A stretch of DNA of 64,000 nt from Ruminococcus sp. GTDB taxonomy: Bacteria > Bacillota > Clostridia > Oscillospirales > Ruminococcaceae. The stretch is from assembly GCA_024697545.1 (NCBI GenBank), contig JAILFN010000016.1, forward strand, positions 62,001 to 126,000, in the 5' to 3' direction. The position numbers and the translations under genes were made by a program. Under the pieces are notes generated by a model. The model did no database searches, was not told where the DNA came from, and was given only the letters and a program-made list of their open reading frames with translations. Positions 49,769-58,045 of the stretch are shown here, in pieces; within the stretch, counting starts at the first letter, position 1, and every line of letters begins with the position of its first letter.

Positions 49769-51040
49769 TTATATGCTTTCGTCTGTGTAGACGATCTTTC
49801 CGTTGCAGATGGTGTACTTCACCCTGCCCCTGAACCTCTCACCGTTGAAGACGGTGTTCTTTGACTTTGAGTGCAGTTTTTCGGGGTCTACCGTCCATTC
49901 CTCCTCGGGGTCGAAAATGCAAAGCTCGGCGGCAGCGCCCTCGGTGATGCTTACCTCTGGGAGCCCCAGCACCCTGCGGGGATTTTGGCTCATGAACCTT
50001 GCTATGTCCATGATGCTGCATTTTCCGCCGTGATAAAGCTGCGTCAAAGTCGCCGCAAGCGAAGTCTCAAGCCCTACTACGCCGTTAGGCGCTTTGAGGA
50101 AATCCGCCTTTTCTTCTGCGGTGTGCGGTGCGTGGTCGGTGATTATGCAGTCGATGGTGCCGTCAAGCAGCGCTTCTTCTATCGCCTGCCTGTCGTCCTC
50201 GGTGCGAAGCGGCGGGCTCATCCTGTACCATGCGTCGCGCGAGCGCAGCTTTTCATCGGTGTAGGTGAAGTAGTGCGGCGCGGTCTCGCAGGTGACGTTC
50301 ACGCCGTAGCCCTTTGCCGCGCGGATAATGTTCACGCTGCCGCGGGTAGAAACGTGGCAGATGTGTATGTGAGCGCCGACAGTCGCCGCAAGCGCTATCT
50401 CACGCGCTGTGATGTAATCCTCCGAGGCTCTGTCCATGCCGGGAACGTTCAGCTCCTTTGAGACCTCGCCCTTGTTCATGATGCCGCCGTTTATGATCTC
50501 AAGATCCTCGCAGTGGGAGCATACGGTAAGCCCCTTTTCGGCAGCCTTCTCGAGAGCCTGCCTCATAAGTTCCGCCGAGACAACAGGCTTGCCGTCGTCG
50601 GTTATGGCGAATATCCCGAGCTTTTTGTACTCGTCGTAATCGCAAAGCTCGCGGCTCTCCATGCCCTTTGTTATGCAGGCTGATGTGTATACGTTTATGC
50701 CCGTCTGCCTGCCCTTTTCGAGGACATAGTTTATCGTGTCGGCATTGTCGATGGGCGGCTTTGTGTTGGGCATCATAAGCACGCCCGTAACACCGCCCGC
50801 CTTCGCGGCAGCCGCTCCCGTCAGGATATCCTCCTTGTGGGTGAGCCCCGGGTCGCGGAAGTGGACGTGCATATCAAAAAGCCCCGGCACGGCGTAAAGT
50901 CCCGTGCAGTCGATGACTCTGTCGGCGATATCGCAGCCGCCTATGCGTACGATCTTTCCGCCGTCGATCCCGATATCCGTGACCTCATCAAGTCCGCTCA
51001 CGGGATCGGCAGCGTGAATGTTTTTCAGAATAAGCTCCAT
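49769..51040 (-). CDS. pyrC: Dihydroorotase
   Basis: 423 residues; zinc enzyme that cyclises carbamoyl-aspartate. DMHVHFRDPGLTHKED is the metal-binding opening, followed by SHCEDLEI, HICHVSTRGS (second ligand His), and ITDHAPHTAEEK with the catalytic Asp. The C-terminal NTVFNGERFRGRV is the usual end. RBS AGAAGGGAT precedes the ATG. No PyrR or attenuator typical of pyr operons was seen upstream. Confidence 0.95.
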   Translation of the reverse strand: MELILKNIHAADPVSGLDEVTDIGIDGGKIVRIGGCDIADRVIDCTGLYAVPGLFDMHVHFRDPGLTHKEDILTGAAAAKAGGVTGVLMMPNTKPPIDNADTINYVLEKGRQTGINVYTSACITKGMESRELCDYDEYKKLGIFAITDDGKPVVSAELMRQALEKAAEKGLTVCSHCEDLEIINGGIMNKGEVSKELNVPGMDRASEDYITAREIALAATVGAHIHICHVSTRGSVNIIRAAKGYGVNVTCETAPHYFTYTDEKLRSRDAWYRMSPPLRTEDDRQAIEEALLDGTIDCIITDHAPHTAEEKADFLKAPNGVVGLETSLAATLTQLYHGGKCSIMDIARFMSQNPRRVLGLPEVSITEGAAAELCIFDPEEEWTVDPEKLHSKSKNTVFNGERFRGRVKYTICNGKIVYTDESI

Positions 51041-51077
51041 GCGTTTATCCCTTCTATGTTTTTTGTTCTTCTATGAA

Positions 51078-51106
51078 TTTCCCCGCCCTTTTATCGGGCG
51101 GGGAAA
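51078..51106 (-). terminator. Hairpin between the membrane-anchored unknown and pyrC
   Basis: TTTCCCCGCCC (51078-51088) / GGGCGGGGAAA (51096-51106), an 11-bp perfect stem. The T tail on the minus strand is short, so termination may be partial. Confidence 0.65.
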
Positions 51107-51123
51107 TACCGTGCTTTTGATTA

Positions 51124-51684
51124 TCAGGATTTACCTTCAAGGCTTCTTTCGGAGGAGTAAACATCGAGGGTGTACTCGTGCATCTCGCAATCGAAAACGT
51201 CGGTCTGTTCGCTGCCGTCCTGAGTGCGGATAAGGAAGGAGCAGGTAGGAAGGTTGTCCTCTATGAGGTGAGCCTTCTCATTGAATTCGTGCTCGGTCTC
51301 CAGCTGAAGGTTCGAGAAGGATACCTCGCCGAATACCTTGAACTTTACATACTTCTCAAAGTCGGAAGTATAGTGGCCGGGCATCATGAACAGCTTGATC
51401 TTGCTGCTGTCTTCGTTGATCTTGAAGTAACCGTCAGCGATGACATCCTTGCCCTTCTTGATGGTGAACTCGCCTGTCTGACCGAAGGTGAAGGTCATGA
51501 GCTCATCATCGGATTCGGTAGCCTTGAGCTGATCCCACGGGCCCGAAACGATGCTGCGGCTTGAATGCTCGGGTGCGGTGTTGGGGTTGCTGAGGGTGTA
51601 GCTGAGCACGAGAGCGATGGCTGCCAGCAGGCAGATAACTACTACTGTGAGTATGAATTTGAAAAACGCCTTTACTACTTTCAT
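51124..51684 (-). CDS. Membrane-anchored protein of unknown function
   Basis: 186 residues. One N-terminal helix (about 7-30), a low-complexity Ser/Thr/Asn spacer, and a soluble beta-rich domain (about 48-186) with alternating short strands, which could be a lipocalin-like or calycin fold. One Cys in each half (NLPTCSFLI and FDCEMH). I do not recognise a family. It follows ilvD by 47 bases on the same strand. Confidence 0.6.
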   Translation of the reverse strand: MKVVKAFFKFILTVVVICLLAAIALVLSYTLSNPNTAPEHSSRSIVSGPWDQLKATESDDELMTFTFGQTGEFTIKKGKDVIADGYFKINEDSSKIKLFMMPGHYTSDFEKYVKFKVFGEVSFSNLQLETEHEFNEKAHLIEDNLPTCSFLIRTQDGSEQTDVFDCEMHEYTLDVYSSERSLEGKS

Positions 51685-51731
51685 TGGAATACACTATCCT
51701 TTCTTCACTTTTGGTTGCTGCGTCTGCCGTA

Positions 51732-53408
51732 TCAGTTGTTTGTTTTGAGTATCGCGCCTGTGTTGCCCGATGTTACAAGGCTTGCATAGCGTGCGAGGTA
51801 GCCTGTTGTTATCTTGGGCTGTCTGGGCTTCCACTCCGCGCGTCTTGCCGCAAGCTCCTCATCGGATACCTTGACGTTGATGGTGTTTGCGGGAATGTCG
51901 ATAGCTATTATATCACCGTCGCGGATCAGCGCGATGTTGCCGCCTACTGCCGCTTCGGGAGAAACGTGACCTATCGAAGCACCTCTGGTAGCGCCCGAGA
52001 ATCTGCCGTCGGTAATAAGTGCGACAGAGGAACCGAGACCCATGCCCATGATAGCGGAGGTGGGGTTGAGCATCTCTCTCATGCCGGGGCCGCCCTTGGG
52101 TCCTTCGTAGCGGATGACTACTACATCGCCCTCGACGATCTTGCCGCCCCTGATAGCCGCGATAGCCTCTTCCTCACTGTCGAAGCACTTGGCGGGTCCC
52201 TCATGGGTGAGCATTTCGGGAGCAACTGCCGAACGCTTTACAACGCAGCTGTAGGGTGCAACGTTTCCGCGGAGAACTGCGATACCGCCTGTCTGGGAGT
52301 AAGGGTTATCTATCGGTCTGATGACCTCTGGATCACGGTTGGTGACGGGTGCTATGTTCTCTCCGACGGTCTTTCCCGTGCAGGTCAGGCAGTCGGTGTT
52401 GATAAGATCCTTCTTGGAAAGCTCCTTGAGGACTGCGTAAACGCCGCCTGCTTCGTTCAGGTCTTCTATATAGGTGTGACCCGCAGGTGCGAGGTGGCAG
52501 AGGTTAGGAGTCTTTGCCGAGATGGCGTTTGCTATGTCAAGGTTCAGGTCTATGCCGCATTCGTGAGCGATAGCGGGAAGGTGGAGCATAGAGTTAGTTG
52601 AGCAGCCGAGCGCCATATCTGCGGTCAGAGCGTTGCGGAACGCCTTCTCTGTCATGATATCGCGGGGGCGGATATTCTTTCTGTAAAGCTCCATCACCTG
52701 CATACCCGCCTGCTTTGCGAGCTTTATACGCTCGGAGTAAACAGCGGGGATAGTGCCGTTGCCGCGCAGACCCATGCCGAGAACTTCGGTCAGGCAGTTC
52801 ATTGAGTTTGCGGTGTACATACCCGAGCAGCTGCCGCAGGTAGGACAAGCCTTGTTCTCAAACTCATCAAGACCTTCCTTGTCGAGCTTGCCTGCGTCGT
52901 AAGCACCGACAGCCTCGAACATACTTGAAAGTGAGGTCTTCTTGCCCTGAACGTGACCTGCAAGCATGGGACCGCCCGAAACGAAGATGGTTGGCACATT
53001 TACTCTTGCAGCAGCCATAAGCAGACCGGGAACGTTCTTGTCGCAGTTGGGGATCATGACCAGTGCGTCGAAGTGATGTGCAAGCGCCATACATTCGGTG
53101 CTGTCCGCGATAAGGTCGCGGGTCACGAGGGAGTATTTCATTCCCTGATGTCCCATAGCGATACCGTCGCATACTGCGATAGCGGGGAAAACAACGGGTG
53201 TACCGCCGTTCATGGCGACTCCGAGCTTTACAGCCTCAACTATCTTGTCGATGTTCATATGACCGGGAACGATCTCATTGTAGGAGGATACGATACCTAC
53301 GAGGGGTCTTTCCATCTCTTCGCGTGTCATGCCCAGCGCATTGAACAGTGAACGCTGAGGCGCTTTGTCTGTGCCGTCACAGAAGAATGATTTGTTTTCG
53401 TTAGCCAT
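51732..53408 (-). CDS. ilvD: Dihydroxy-acid dehydratase
   Basis: 558 residues; third step of valine, isoleucine and pantothenate synthesis. Iron-sulfur cysteines are in PNCDKNVPG and [21 protein letters not shown], and the late [16 protein letters not shown] and [12 protein letters not shown] are conserved. GAAGGTAA precedes the ATG. It is not beside other ilv genes; its upstream neighbour is an unknown gene 27 bases away. Confidence 0.95.
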   Translation of the reverse strand: MANENKSFFCDGTDKAPQRSLFNALGMTREEMERPLVGIVSSYNEIVPGHMNIDKIVEAVKLGVAMNGGTPVVFPAIAVCDGIAMGHQGMKYSLVTRDLIADSTECMALAHHFDALVMIPNCDKNVPGLLMAAARVNVPTIFVSGGPMLAGHVQGKKTSLSSMFEAVGAYDAGKLDKEGLDEFENKACPTCGSCSGMYTANSMNCLTEVLGMGLRGNGTIPAVYSERIKLAKQAGMQVMELYRKNIRPRDIMTEKAFRNALTADMALGCSTNSMLHLPAIAHECGIDLNLDIANAISAKTPNLCHLAPAGHTYIEDLNEAGGVYAVLKELSKKDLINTDCLTCTGKTVGENIAPVTNRDPEVIRPIDNPYSQTGGIAVLRGNVAPYSCVVKRSAVAPEMLTHEGPAKCFDSEEEAIAAIRGGKIVEGDVVVIRYEGPKGGPGMREMLNPTSAIMGMGLGSSVALITDGRFSGATRGASIGHVSPEAAVGGNIALIRDGDIIAIDIPANTINVKVSDEELAARRAEWKPRQPKITTGYLARYASLVTSGNTGAILKTNN

Positions 53409-53435
53409 TTTGATTACCTTCTTTATATATTTTTA

Positions 53436-53984
53436 TTATTGTTCGCCGGCAGTATTCTTTGATGTCCTGATGGTGACATCTATTTTTACAAGCTCGAAGT
53501 CATCGCTTTCAAACCTGTTCATGATCGCGATGGCAGTCATTCTGGATTGTTCTTCCAGCTTGTCGAACGGGATCCCGAACTCACGCATATTGAGCATAGT
53601 CCGTCTTGACTGTGCGATCATTTCCTGTCGTATCTGTGAGCTTGCTTCGGTGCGGTGCATCCTGTTTGATGTGAGCCGTACCTGCGCGGTGCCCTCGATA
53701 TCCACCTTGCCGATGCCGCCGTAATCGGTATCGTCTGTTGTGATGAACTTTACCTTGAAGATATTTCCCGAAACATAGCTTTCGCTGCTTGCGGGTATCT
53801 CCCGTGCAGCAAGGCTGTCTTCATCGGGCAGCGGGGGACGCGGAGCGCTTTTGTTCTTTTCGCGTTCTCTTTCCTTTTCGTGTTCCTGTTCATCATCTTC
53901 GTCCTCGAACCAGCTGTTTGAGGGCGGAGGGGGCGGGATATTCGCACCGGTTATCTTGTCTGAAAGCTTGTCAAGAAACCCCAT
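53436..53984 (-). CDS. Uncharacterised 182-residue protein
   Basis: Opens GFLDKLSDKITGAN, then a Pro tract and a highly charged Glu/Asp/Lys/Arg region (about 25-50), then a compact domain (about 68-178) with beta strands and a long helix (RRTMLNMREFGIPFDKLEEQ). There is no signal peptide or membrane helix. The C-terminal half faintly resembles an SPFH-type fold, but I would not name it. It lies 14 bases after glcK and before ilvD on one transcript. Confidence 0.6.
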   Translation of the reverse strand: MGFLDKLSDKITGANIPPPPPSNSWFEDEDDEQEHEKEREREKNKSAPRPPLPDEDSLAAREIPASSESYVSGNIFKVKFITTDDTDYGGIGKVDIEGTAQVRLTSNRMHRTEASSQIRQEMIAQSRRTMLNMREFGIPFDKLEEQSRMTAIAIMNRFESDDFELVKIDVTIRTSKNTAGEQ

Positions 53985-53998
53985 GGGGTGAAGTTACC

Positions 53999-54952
53999 TC
54001 AGCGGGAGAGCCCGAGGAACGCCGCGCCTATGATACCTGCGTCATTGCCGAGCTTTGCGATGACGATCTCGGAGTTCTTCTCGGAATTTCTGGTGTAGAC
54101 CTCTTTAGCCACCTGCTCCTTGAGGGGAAGCAGCAGCGGGTCGCCTTCATTGCATACGCCTCCGCCGATGCAGAGGATATCGGGCTGGAAGATGTTTATG
54201 GTATTTGCGATGCCGCAGGCGAGGTAATTTATGTACTTGTCAACGACTTCCTTGCCTGCCTTGTCGCCTGCGCGCATGGCGTTGAACGCGGTGCGTGCGG
54301 ATACCTTTCCGTCCTCCTCGTTCATCTTCCACATTACAGAGGTCTTGTCGGCTTCCATAGCCTCCTTTGTCATGCGTACCAGACCCGTGGCTGAAGAGAA
54401 TACCTCAAAGCAGCCGCAGCGTCCGCAGGTACACTGAGGACCGTTCGGGTCGATAACGGTGTGACCTATCTCAGCGCCCGCGAAGTTTGAGCCCGAGTAG
54501 ATCTTGCCGTCGATGATTATGCCGCCGCCGACGCCTGTGCCGAGGGTGATGCAGACTGCATTGTTCGCACCCTTTGCAGCGCCTGCGACATATTCGCCGT
54601 AAGCCGCGGCGTTTGCGTCGTTCTCAACATAGCAGGGCTTGTCGATGAAGGTCTTCATAAGCTCGACAACGTGGAAGTCGAGGAAGCCTAAGTTGTTTGA
54701 ATATTCGATTATGCCGTCAGCGGAGTTTGCGGTACCTGGGGTGCCGATGCCTACCGCTTCGATATCATCAAGGCTGAGCCCTGCCTTGTCTACCGCTTCG
54801 AGAGCGACAGCCGCCATGTCCTTGCAGATATCCTCTGCGGGGCGGGGAAGGTTGGTCTTGCAGGTAGCCTTTGCAACTATCTCAAAATCCTCGGAAACAA
54901 CGCCTGCCTTGATGTTTGTGCCGCCGAGGTCGATCCCTATGTAGTATTTCAT
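53999..54952 (-). CDS. glcK: ROK family glucokinase
   Basis: 317 residues; phosphorylates glucose with ATP. Phosphate loop DLGGTNIKAGVV, sugar-binding ENDANAAAYGEYVAGAAKG, GTGVGGGIIIDG, and the ROK zinc motif CTCGRCGCFEVF. The start overlaps the previous stop (ATGA), with GGAGG ahead. With manA in the same unit, the operon feeds hexoses from plant polymers into glycolysis. Confidence 0.94.
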   Translation of the reverse strand: MKYYIGIDLGGTNIKAGVVSEDFEIVAKATCKTNLPRPAEDICKDMAAVALEAVDKAGLSLDDIEAVGIGTPGTANSADGIIEYSNNLGFLDFHVVELMKTFIDKPCYVENDANAAAYGEYVAGAAKGANNAVCITLGTGVGGGIIIDGKIYSGSNFAGAEIGHTVIDPNGPQCTCGRCGCFEVFSSATGLVRMTKEAMEADKTSVMWKMNEEDGKVSARTAFNAMRAGDKAGKEVVDKYINYLACGIANTINIFQPDILCIGGGVCNEGDPLLLPLKEQVAKEVYTRNSEKNSEIVIAKLGNDAGIIGAAFLGLSR

Positions 54953-55143
54953 TTTCTGTGTTCCTCCGAAAAATTATTTGTGAGATATCCGATCAGCTCT
55001 GATATCATAAGTCCTGTCATAAGTCCGCTCATAACGGTGAACAGCCGCCTGAGCTCCTTGTTCTTTGCCAGAAAAGCGCCAGCCGCATAAGCGTTCACTG
55101 CAAACAGCGGTATGAGTACGGTGAGCAGAGTTTTGTTTTTCAT
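54949..55143 (-). CDS. Small membrane protein
   Basis: 64 residues (68 if the ATG at 55155, which overlaps the manA stop, is used). Two hydrophobic segments (about 4-24 and 33-53) with KNKELRR between them: a two-helix hairpin. GAGG lies 6 bases before ATG 55143. It is sandwiched between manA and glcK with ATGA overlap at its 3' end. No family recognised; the conserved-looking overlap suggests that it is a real gene. Confidence 0.6.
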   Translation of the reverse strand: MKNKTLLTVLIPLFAVNAYAAGAFLAKNKELRRLFTVMSGLMTGLMISELIGYLTNNFSEEHRK

Positions 55144-55151
55144 GCAGGACC

Positions 55152-56096
55152 TCATACTTTCGTAAGCACCAGCTGTGCCTTGCCGCTTACGGTATATCCG
55201 CCCGTGCCTGCGGTAACGAACACGCTGTCGCCCTTCTTTGCCTTTATGCCGCCGACTGTCACCTCGCCGTCGAGTATCAGAAGGCTGTTGAAGCTCTTCT
55301 CATCGGCTGTCAGTGCCGCCTCGCCGTCAATGTTCATGACGTATGTGGTGAAGTAATCGCAGCTTGCCATAAGCTTTGAGTCGTAGCCGTCATGCTTCTC
55401 GACGGGGCTTGCGGGGTACTGCTCCGCGGGAGCGAGCTTTGTAACGTCCTTTGCCTTTTCGACGTGAAGCTCGCGCGGCTTGCCGTCCTTGCCGACCCTG
55501 CCGTAGTCGTATATGCGGTAGGTGGTGTTTGAGTTCTGCTGTATCTCGGCTATGAGTATGCCCTTTCCGATGGCGTGCAGAGTGCCCGCCTTTATGAAGA
55601 AGACATCGCCCTTGTGTACAGGCACGTTGTTGGTGACTTCGAGCAGGGTGTTGTTTTCTATCCTCTCCGCGAACTCATCCTTTGAGATCTCGTGCTTGAA
55701 GCCGTACAGCAGCTCTGCGCCCTCATCGCAGTCAACGATATACCACATCTAGGTCTTGCCGTACTCTCCCTCGACCCGCTGAGCGTAGTCGTTGTCGGGG
55801 TGTACCTGCACCGAAAGGTTGTCCTTGGCGTCGATGAGCTTTATGAGGATAGGGAAGTCATCGAAAGCGTCGCAGTCGCTGCCGAGCACCTGTCTGCCGT
55901 GCTTTTCGATATACTCACGAAGCGTCAGATTCTTGTCCTCGCCGTCGGCTACAACGGAAGGACCGTCCTTGTGGCAGGAAAGCTCCCAGCTTTCGGCGAC
56001 CTTGTCGAAGTCGCATTCCTTGCCGTATTCATCACGAAGTCTCGTTCCGCCCCAAAGGTAATCCTTGAAGGCGGGCGCAAGCCTGAATATTGCCAT
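55152..56096 (-). pseudogene. manA: Mannose-6-phosphate isomerase, interrupted by an in-frame TAG
   Basis: A full-length type I phosphomannose isomerase (315 codons) runs on the minus strand except for a TAG at 55751-55749. Upstream codons give MAIFRLAPAFKDYLWGGTRL ... LSVQVHPDNDYAQ ... EYGKT; downstream codons give MWYIVDCDEGAELLYGFKHE and the rest of the jelly-roll. The family reads GKTE(M/C)WYI here, so TAG stands where GAG or GAA is expected, and that Glu is one of the zinc ligands. One base change (G to T) explains it. No other frame damage is visible. The ATG directly after the TAG could allow restart, making two fragments. Sequencing error, a recent nonsense mutation or recoding are all possible. 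Confidence 0.85.
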
Positions 56097-56140
56097 TTAT
56101 CATCGTCCCTTTCATTGGTTATTTTATCCCAATTATAGTT

Positions 56141-56169
56141 ATTATAACATATTACAGTTGTACTGTCAA
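56141..56169 (-). promoter_or_regulatory. Promoter of the manA-glcK-ilvD unit
   Basis: Minus strand TTGACA (56169-56164), 17-base spacer, TATAAT (56146-56141): full consensus. Confidence 0.87.
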
Positions 56170-56272
56170 CGATTTTTTGAGCATTTTTTGAGCATTTATG
56201 ATTACATTATAATTACAAAATAAGCATACCCGCGGCTCATTTCGGGCGGGCTTATTGTTCATCATTCCTCTA

Positions 56273-56302
56273 TTGACAAATCATATAACAGTGTGCTATA
56301 AT
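56273..56302 (+). promoter_or_regulatory. Promoter of the synthetase-SMS operon
   Basis: TTGACA (56273-56278), 18-base spacer, TATAAT (56297-56302). The leader then holds a TCCGCAG/CTGCGGGA hairpin (56316-56337). Confidence 0.82.
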
Positions 56303-56364
56303 ATAATGTACTTATGTCCGCAGGGCTTCTGCGGGACAGAATCTGATGCAAAGGAAAGATCAAA

Positions 56365-58005
56365 ATGGATAATAAAGCTTTGGCGCAGCTGCTCTTCCCC
56401 GATGTCACCGAGACACGCGAGCAGACTGAGGCGCGTTTCCCCGAAAGACAGCTCCCGCAGGGTGCCTGCGTTACCCGTATAGGTCCCAGCCCTACGGGAT
56501 TCGTTCATCTCGGCAATCTCTATAATGCCGTTATAGCCGAGAGGATAGCTCATCAGTCGGGCGGCGTTTTCTATCTCCGCATAGAGGACACCGACGACAA
56601 GCGCGCGGTGGAAGGCGCAGTCGAGCTGCTTATAAACTCTATGGCATACTTCGGCGTGCATTTTGACGAGGGCGCCACCGCAGACGGCGACAACGGCGCT
56701 TACGGTCCCTATCGCCAGAGACAGCGCGGCGCTATATATCATGTGTTCGCAAAGTGGCTGACCGAGCAGGGGCTTGCTTACCCCTGCTTCCTGACCGCAG
56801 AGGAGCTCGATGCTATCCGCGAGCAGCAGACCGCAAACAAGGAGAATCCGGGCGTTTACGGCAAGTACGCCGCCTGCCGCGATCTCACCATCGAAGAGGT
56901 AAAGGCTAAGATCGACGAGGGCAAGCCCTGGGTGCTGCGTTACCGCGCTGCCGATACGAACGAGTATATCACCGTTGAGGACGCTGTCCGCGGCAAGCTT
57001 GAGATGCCCCGCAACAACATGGATTTCGTACTGCTGAAATCCGACGGCATCCCGACATATCACTTCGCCCACGTTGTTGACGACCACCTCATGCACTCCA
57101 CCCACGTCATCCGCGATGAGGGCTGGCTGTCCTCGCTGCCCATGCACGTTGAGCTGTTCGAGGCTCTCGGCTGGAAGCAGCCCGTTTACTGCCACACCGC
57201 GACCCTCATGAAGATCGACCCCGAGACAGGCGGAAAGAGAAAGCTTTCAAAGAGAAAGGATCCCGAGCTGGGTCTCGGCTATTACGTTGAGTCGGGCATC
57301 AGCCGCGATGTCGTCTGGGAATTCCTGCTGACACTTCTCAATTCAAACTATGAGGAGTGGAGGCTCGCAAACCCCGGGGTGAGCTATCTTGAATTCCCCT
57401 ATACCCTCGAAAAGATGTCGATATCGGGCGCACTCGTCGATCTGGATAAGCTGCGTGATATCTCGAAGGAGGTTATCTGTGCCATGCCGCCCGAAAAGGT
57501 CTACTCCGAATGGCTCGGCTGGTGCAAAGAATACAACAAGGACTTTGCAGAGCTGCTGTCCAAATATAAGGACAGAACGCTTGCGGCACTCAATGTCGGC
57601 AAGGGCGGCAAGAAGCCCCGCAAGGATATTGAGGACTGGAAGCAGGCTTGCGATTTCATGAGCTTTTATTATGACGAGACCTTTGCCGTTCAGGACGACA
57701 TGAACGAGCAGGCTGACGAGGAGACAAGAAAGCAGTTCTTTGCAAAGTACCTCGAAAGCTATGACCATGCCGATGACAGTCAGGCATGGTTCGAGAAGGT
57801 GCGCGCCATCACCGCAGAGCTGGGCTTTGCCGTAAAGCCGAAGGACTTCAAGAAGGATCCCGACAGCTACAAGGGCAGCATCGTACACATAACCAATATG
57901 CTCCGCATCGCCCTGACAGGCCGCGCAAATGCACCCGATATCCATGAGGTCAGCCATGTGCTCGGCGAGGATATCGTAAGGGCAAGGCTCGGCAGATGGG
58001 CGTAA
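56365..58005 (+). CDS. gltX: Glutamate-tRNA ligase, atypical form
   Basis: 546 residues. Class I catalytic core with RIGPSPTGFVHLGNLYNA (HIGH region), YLRIEDTDDKRAVEGA, and KLSKRKDPEL (KMSKS loop, Lys293-Arg297). It is longer than the usual 470-500 residues, with extra sequence in the anticodon-binding half (about 400-510, Lys/Asp rich). This longer type is found across Clostridia. Charging of tRNA-Glu is most likely; whether it also misacylates tRNA-Gln cannot be told here. A 40-base gap leads to the next synthetase. Confidence 0.88.
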   Translation: MDNKALAQLLFPDVTETREQTEARFPERQLPQGACVTRIGPSPTGFVHLGNLYNAVIAERIAHQSGGVFYLRIEDTDDKRAVEGAVELLINSMAYFGVHFDEGATADGDNGAYGPYRQRQRGAIYHVFAKWLTEQGLAYPCFLTAEELDAIREQQTANKENPGVYGKYAACRDLTIEEVKAKIDEGKPWVLRYRAADTNEYITVEDAVRGKLEMPRNNMDFVLLKSDGIPTYHFAHVVDDHLMHSTHVIRDEGWLSSLPMHVELFEALGWKQPVYCHTATLMKIDPETGGKRKLSKRKDPELGLGYYVESGISRDVVWEFLLTLLNSNYEEWRLANPGVSYLEFPYTLEKMSISGALVDLDKLRDISKEVICAMPPEKVYSEWLGWCKEYNKDFAELLSKYKDRTLAALNVGKGGKKPRKDIEDWKQACDFMSFYYDETFAVQDDMNEQADEETRKQFFAKYLESYDHADDSQAWFEKVRAITAELGFAVKPKDFKKDPDSYKGSIVHITNMLRIALTGRANAPDIHEVSHVLGEDIVRARLGRWA

Positions 58006-58045
58006 TGACCCGTTTATATAAATCAATACCAAAGGAAAGATAGTT

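Noticed and set aside
55152-56096. Reading the two manA parts as two separate genes
   Set aside because: They share one frame, only a TAG separates them, and together they match one family end to end at normal length.
56296-57195. A 299-codon open frame antisense to gltX
   Set aside because: Shadow of a conserved gene; it spans the gltX promoter and start.
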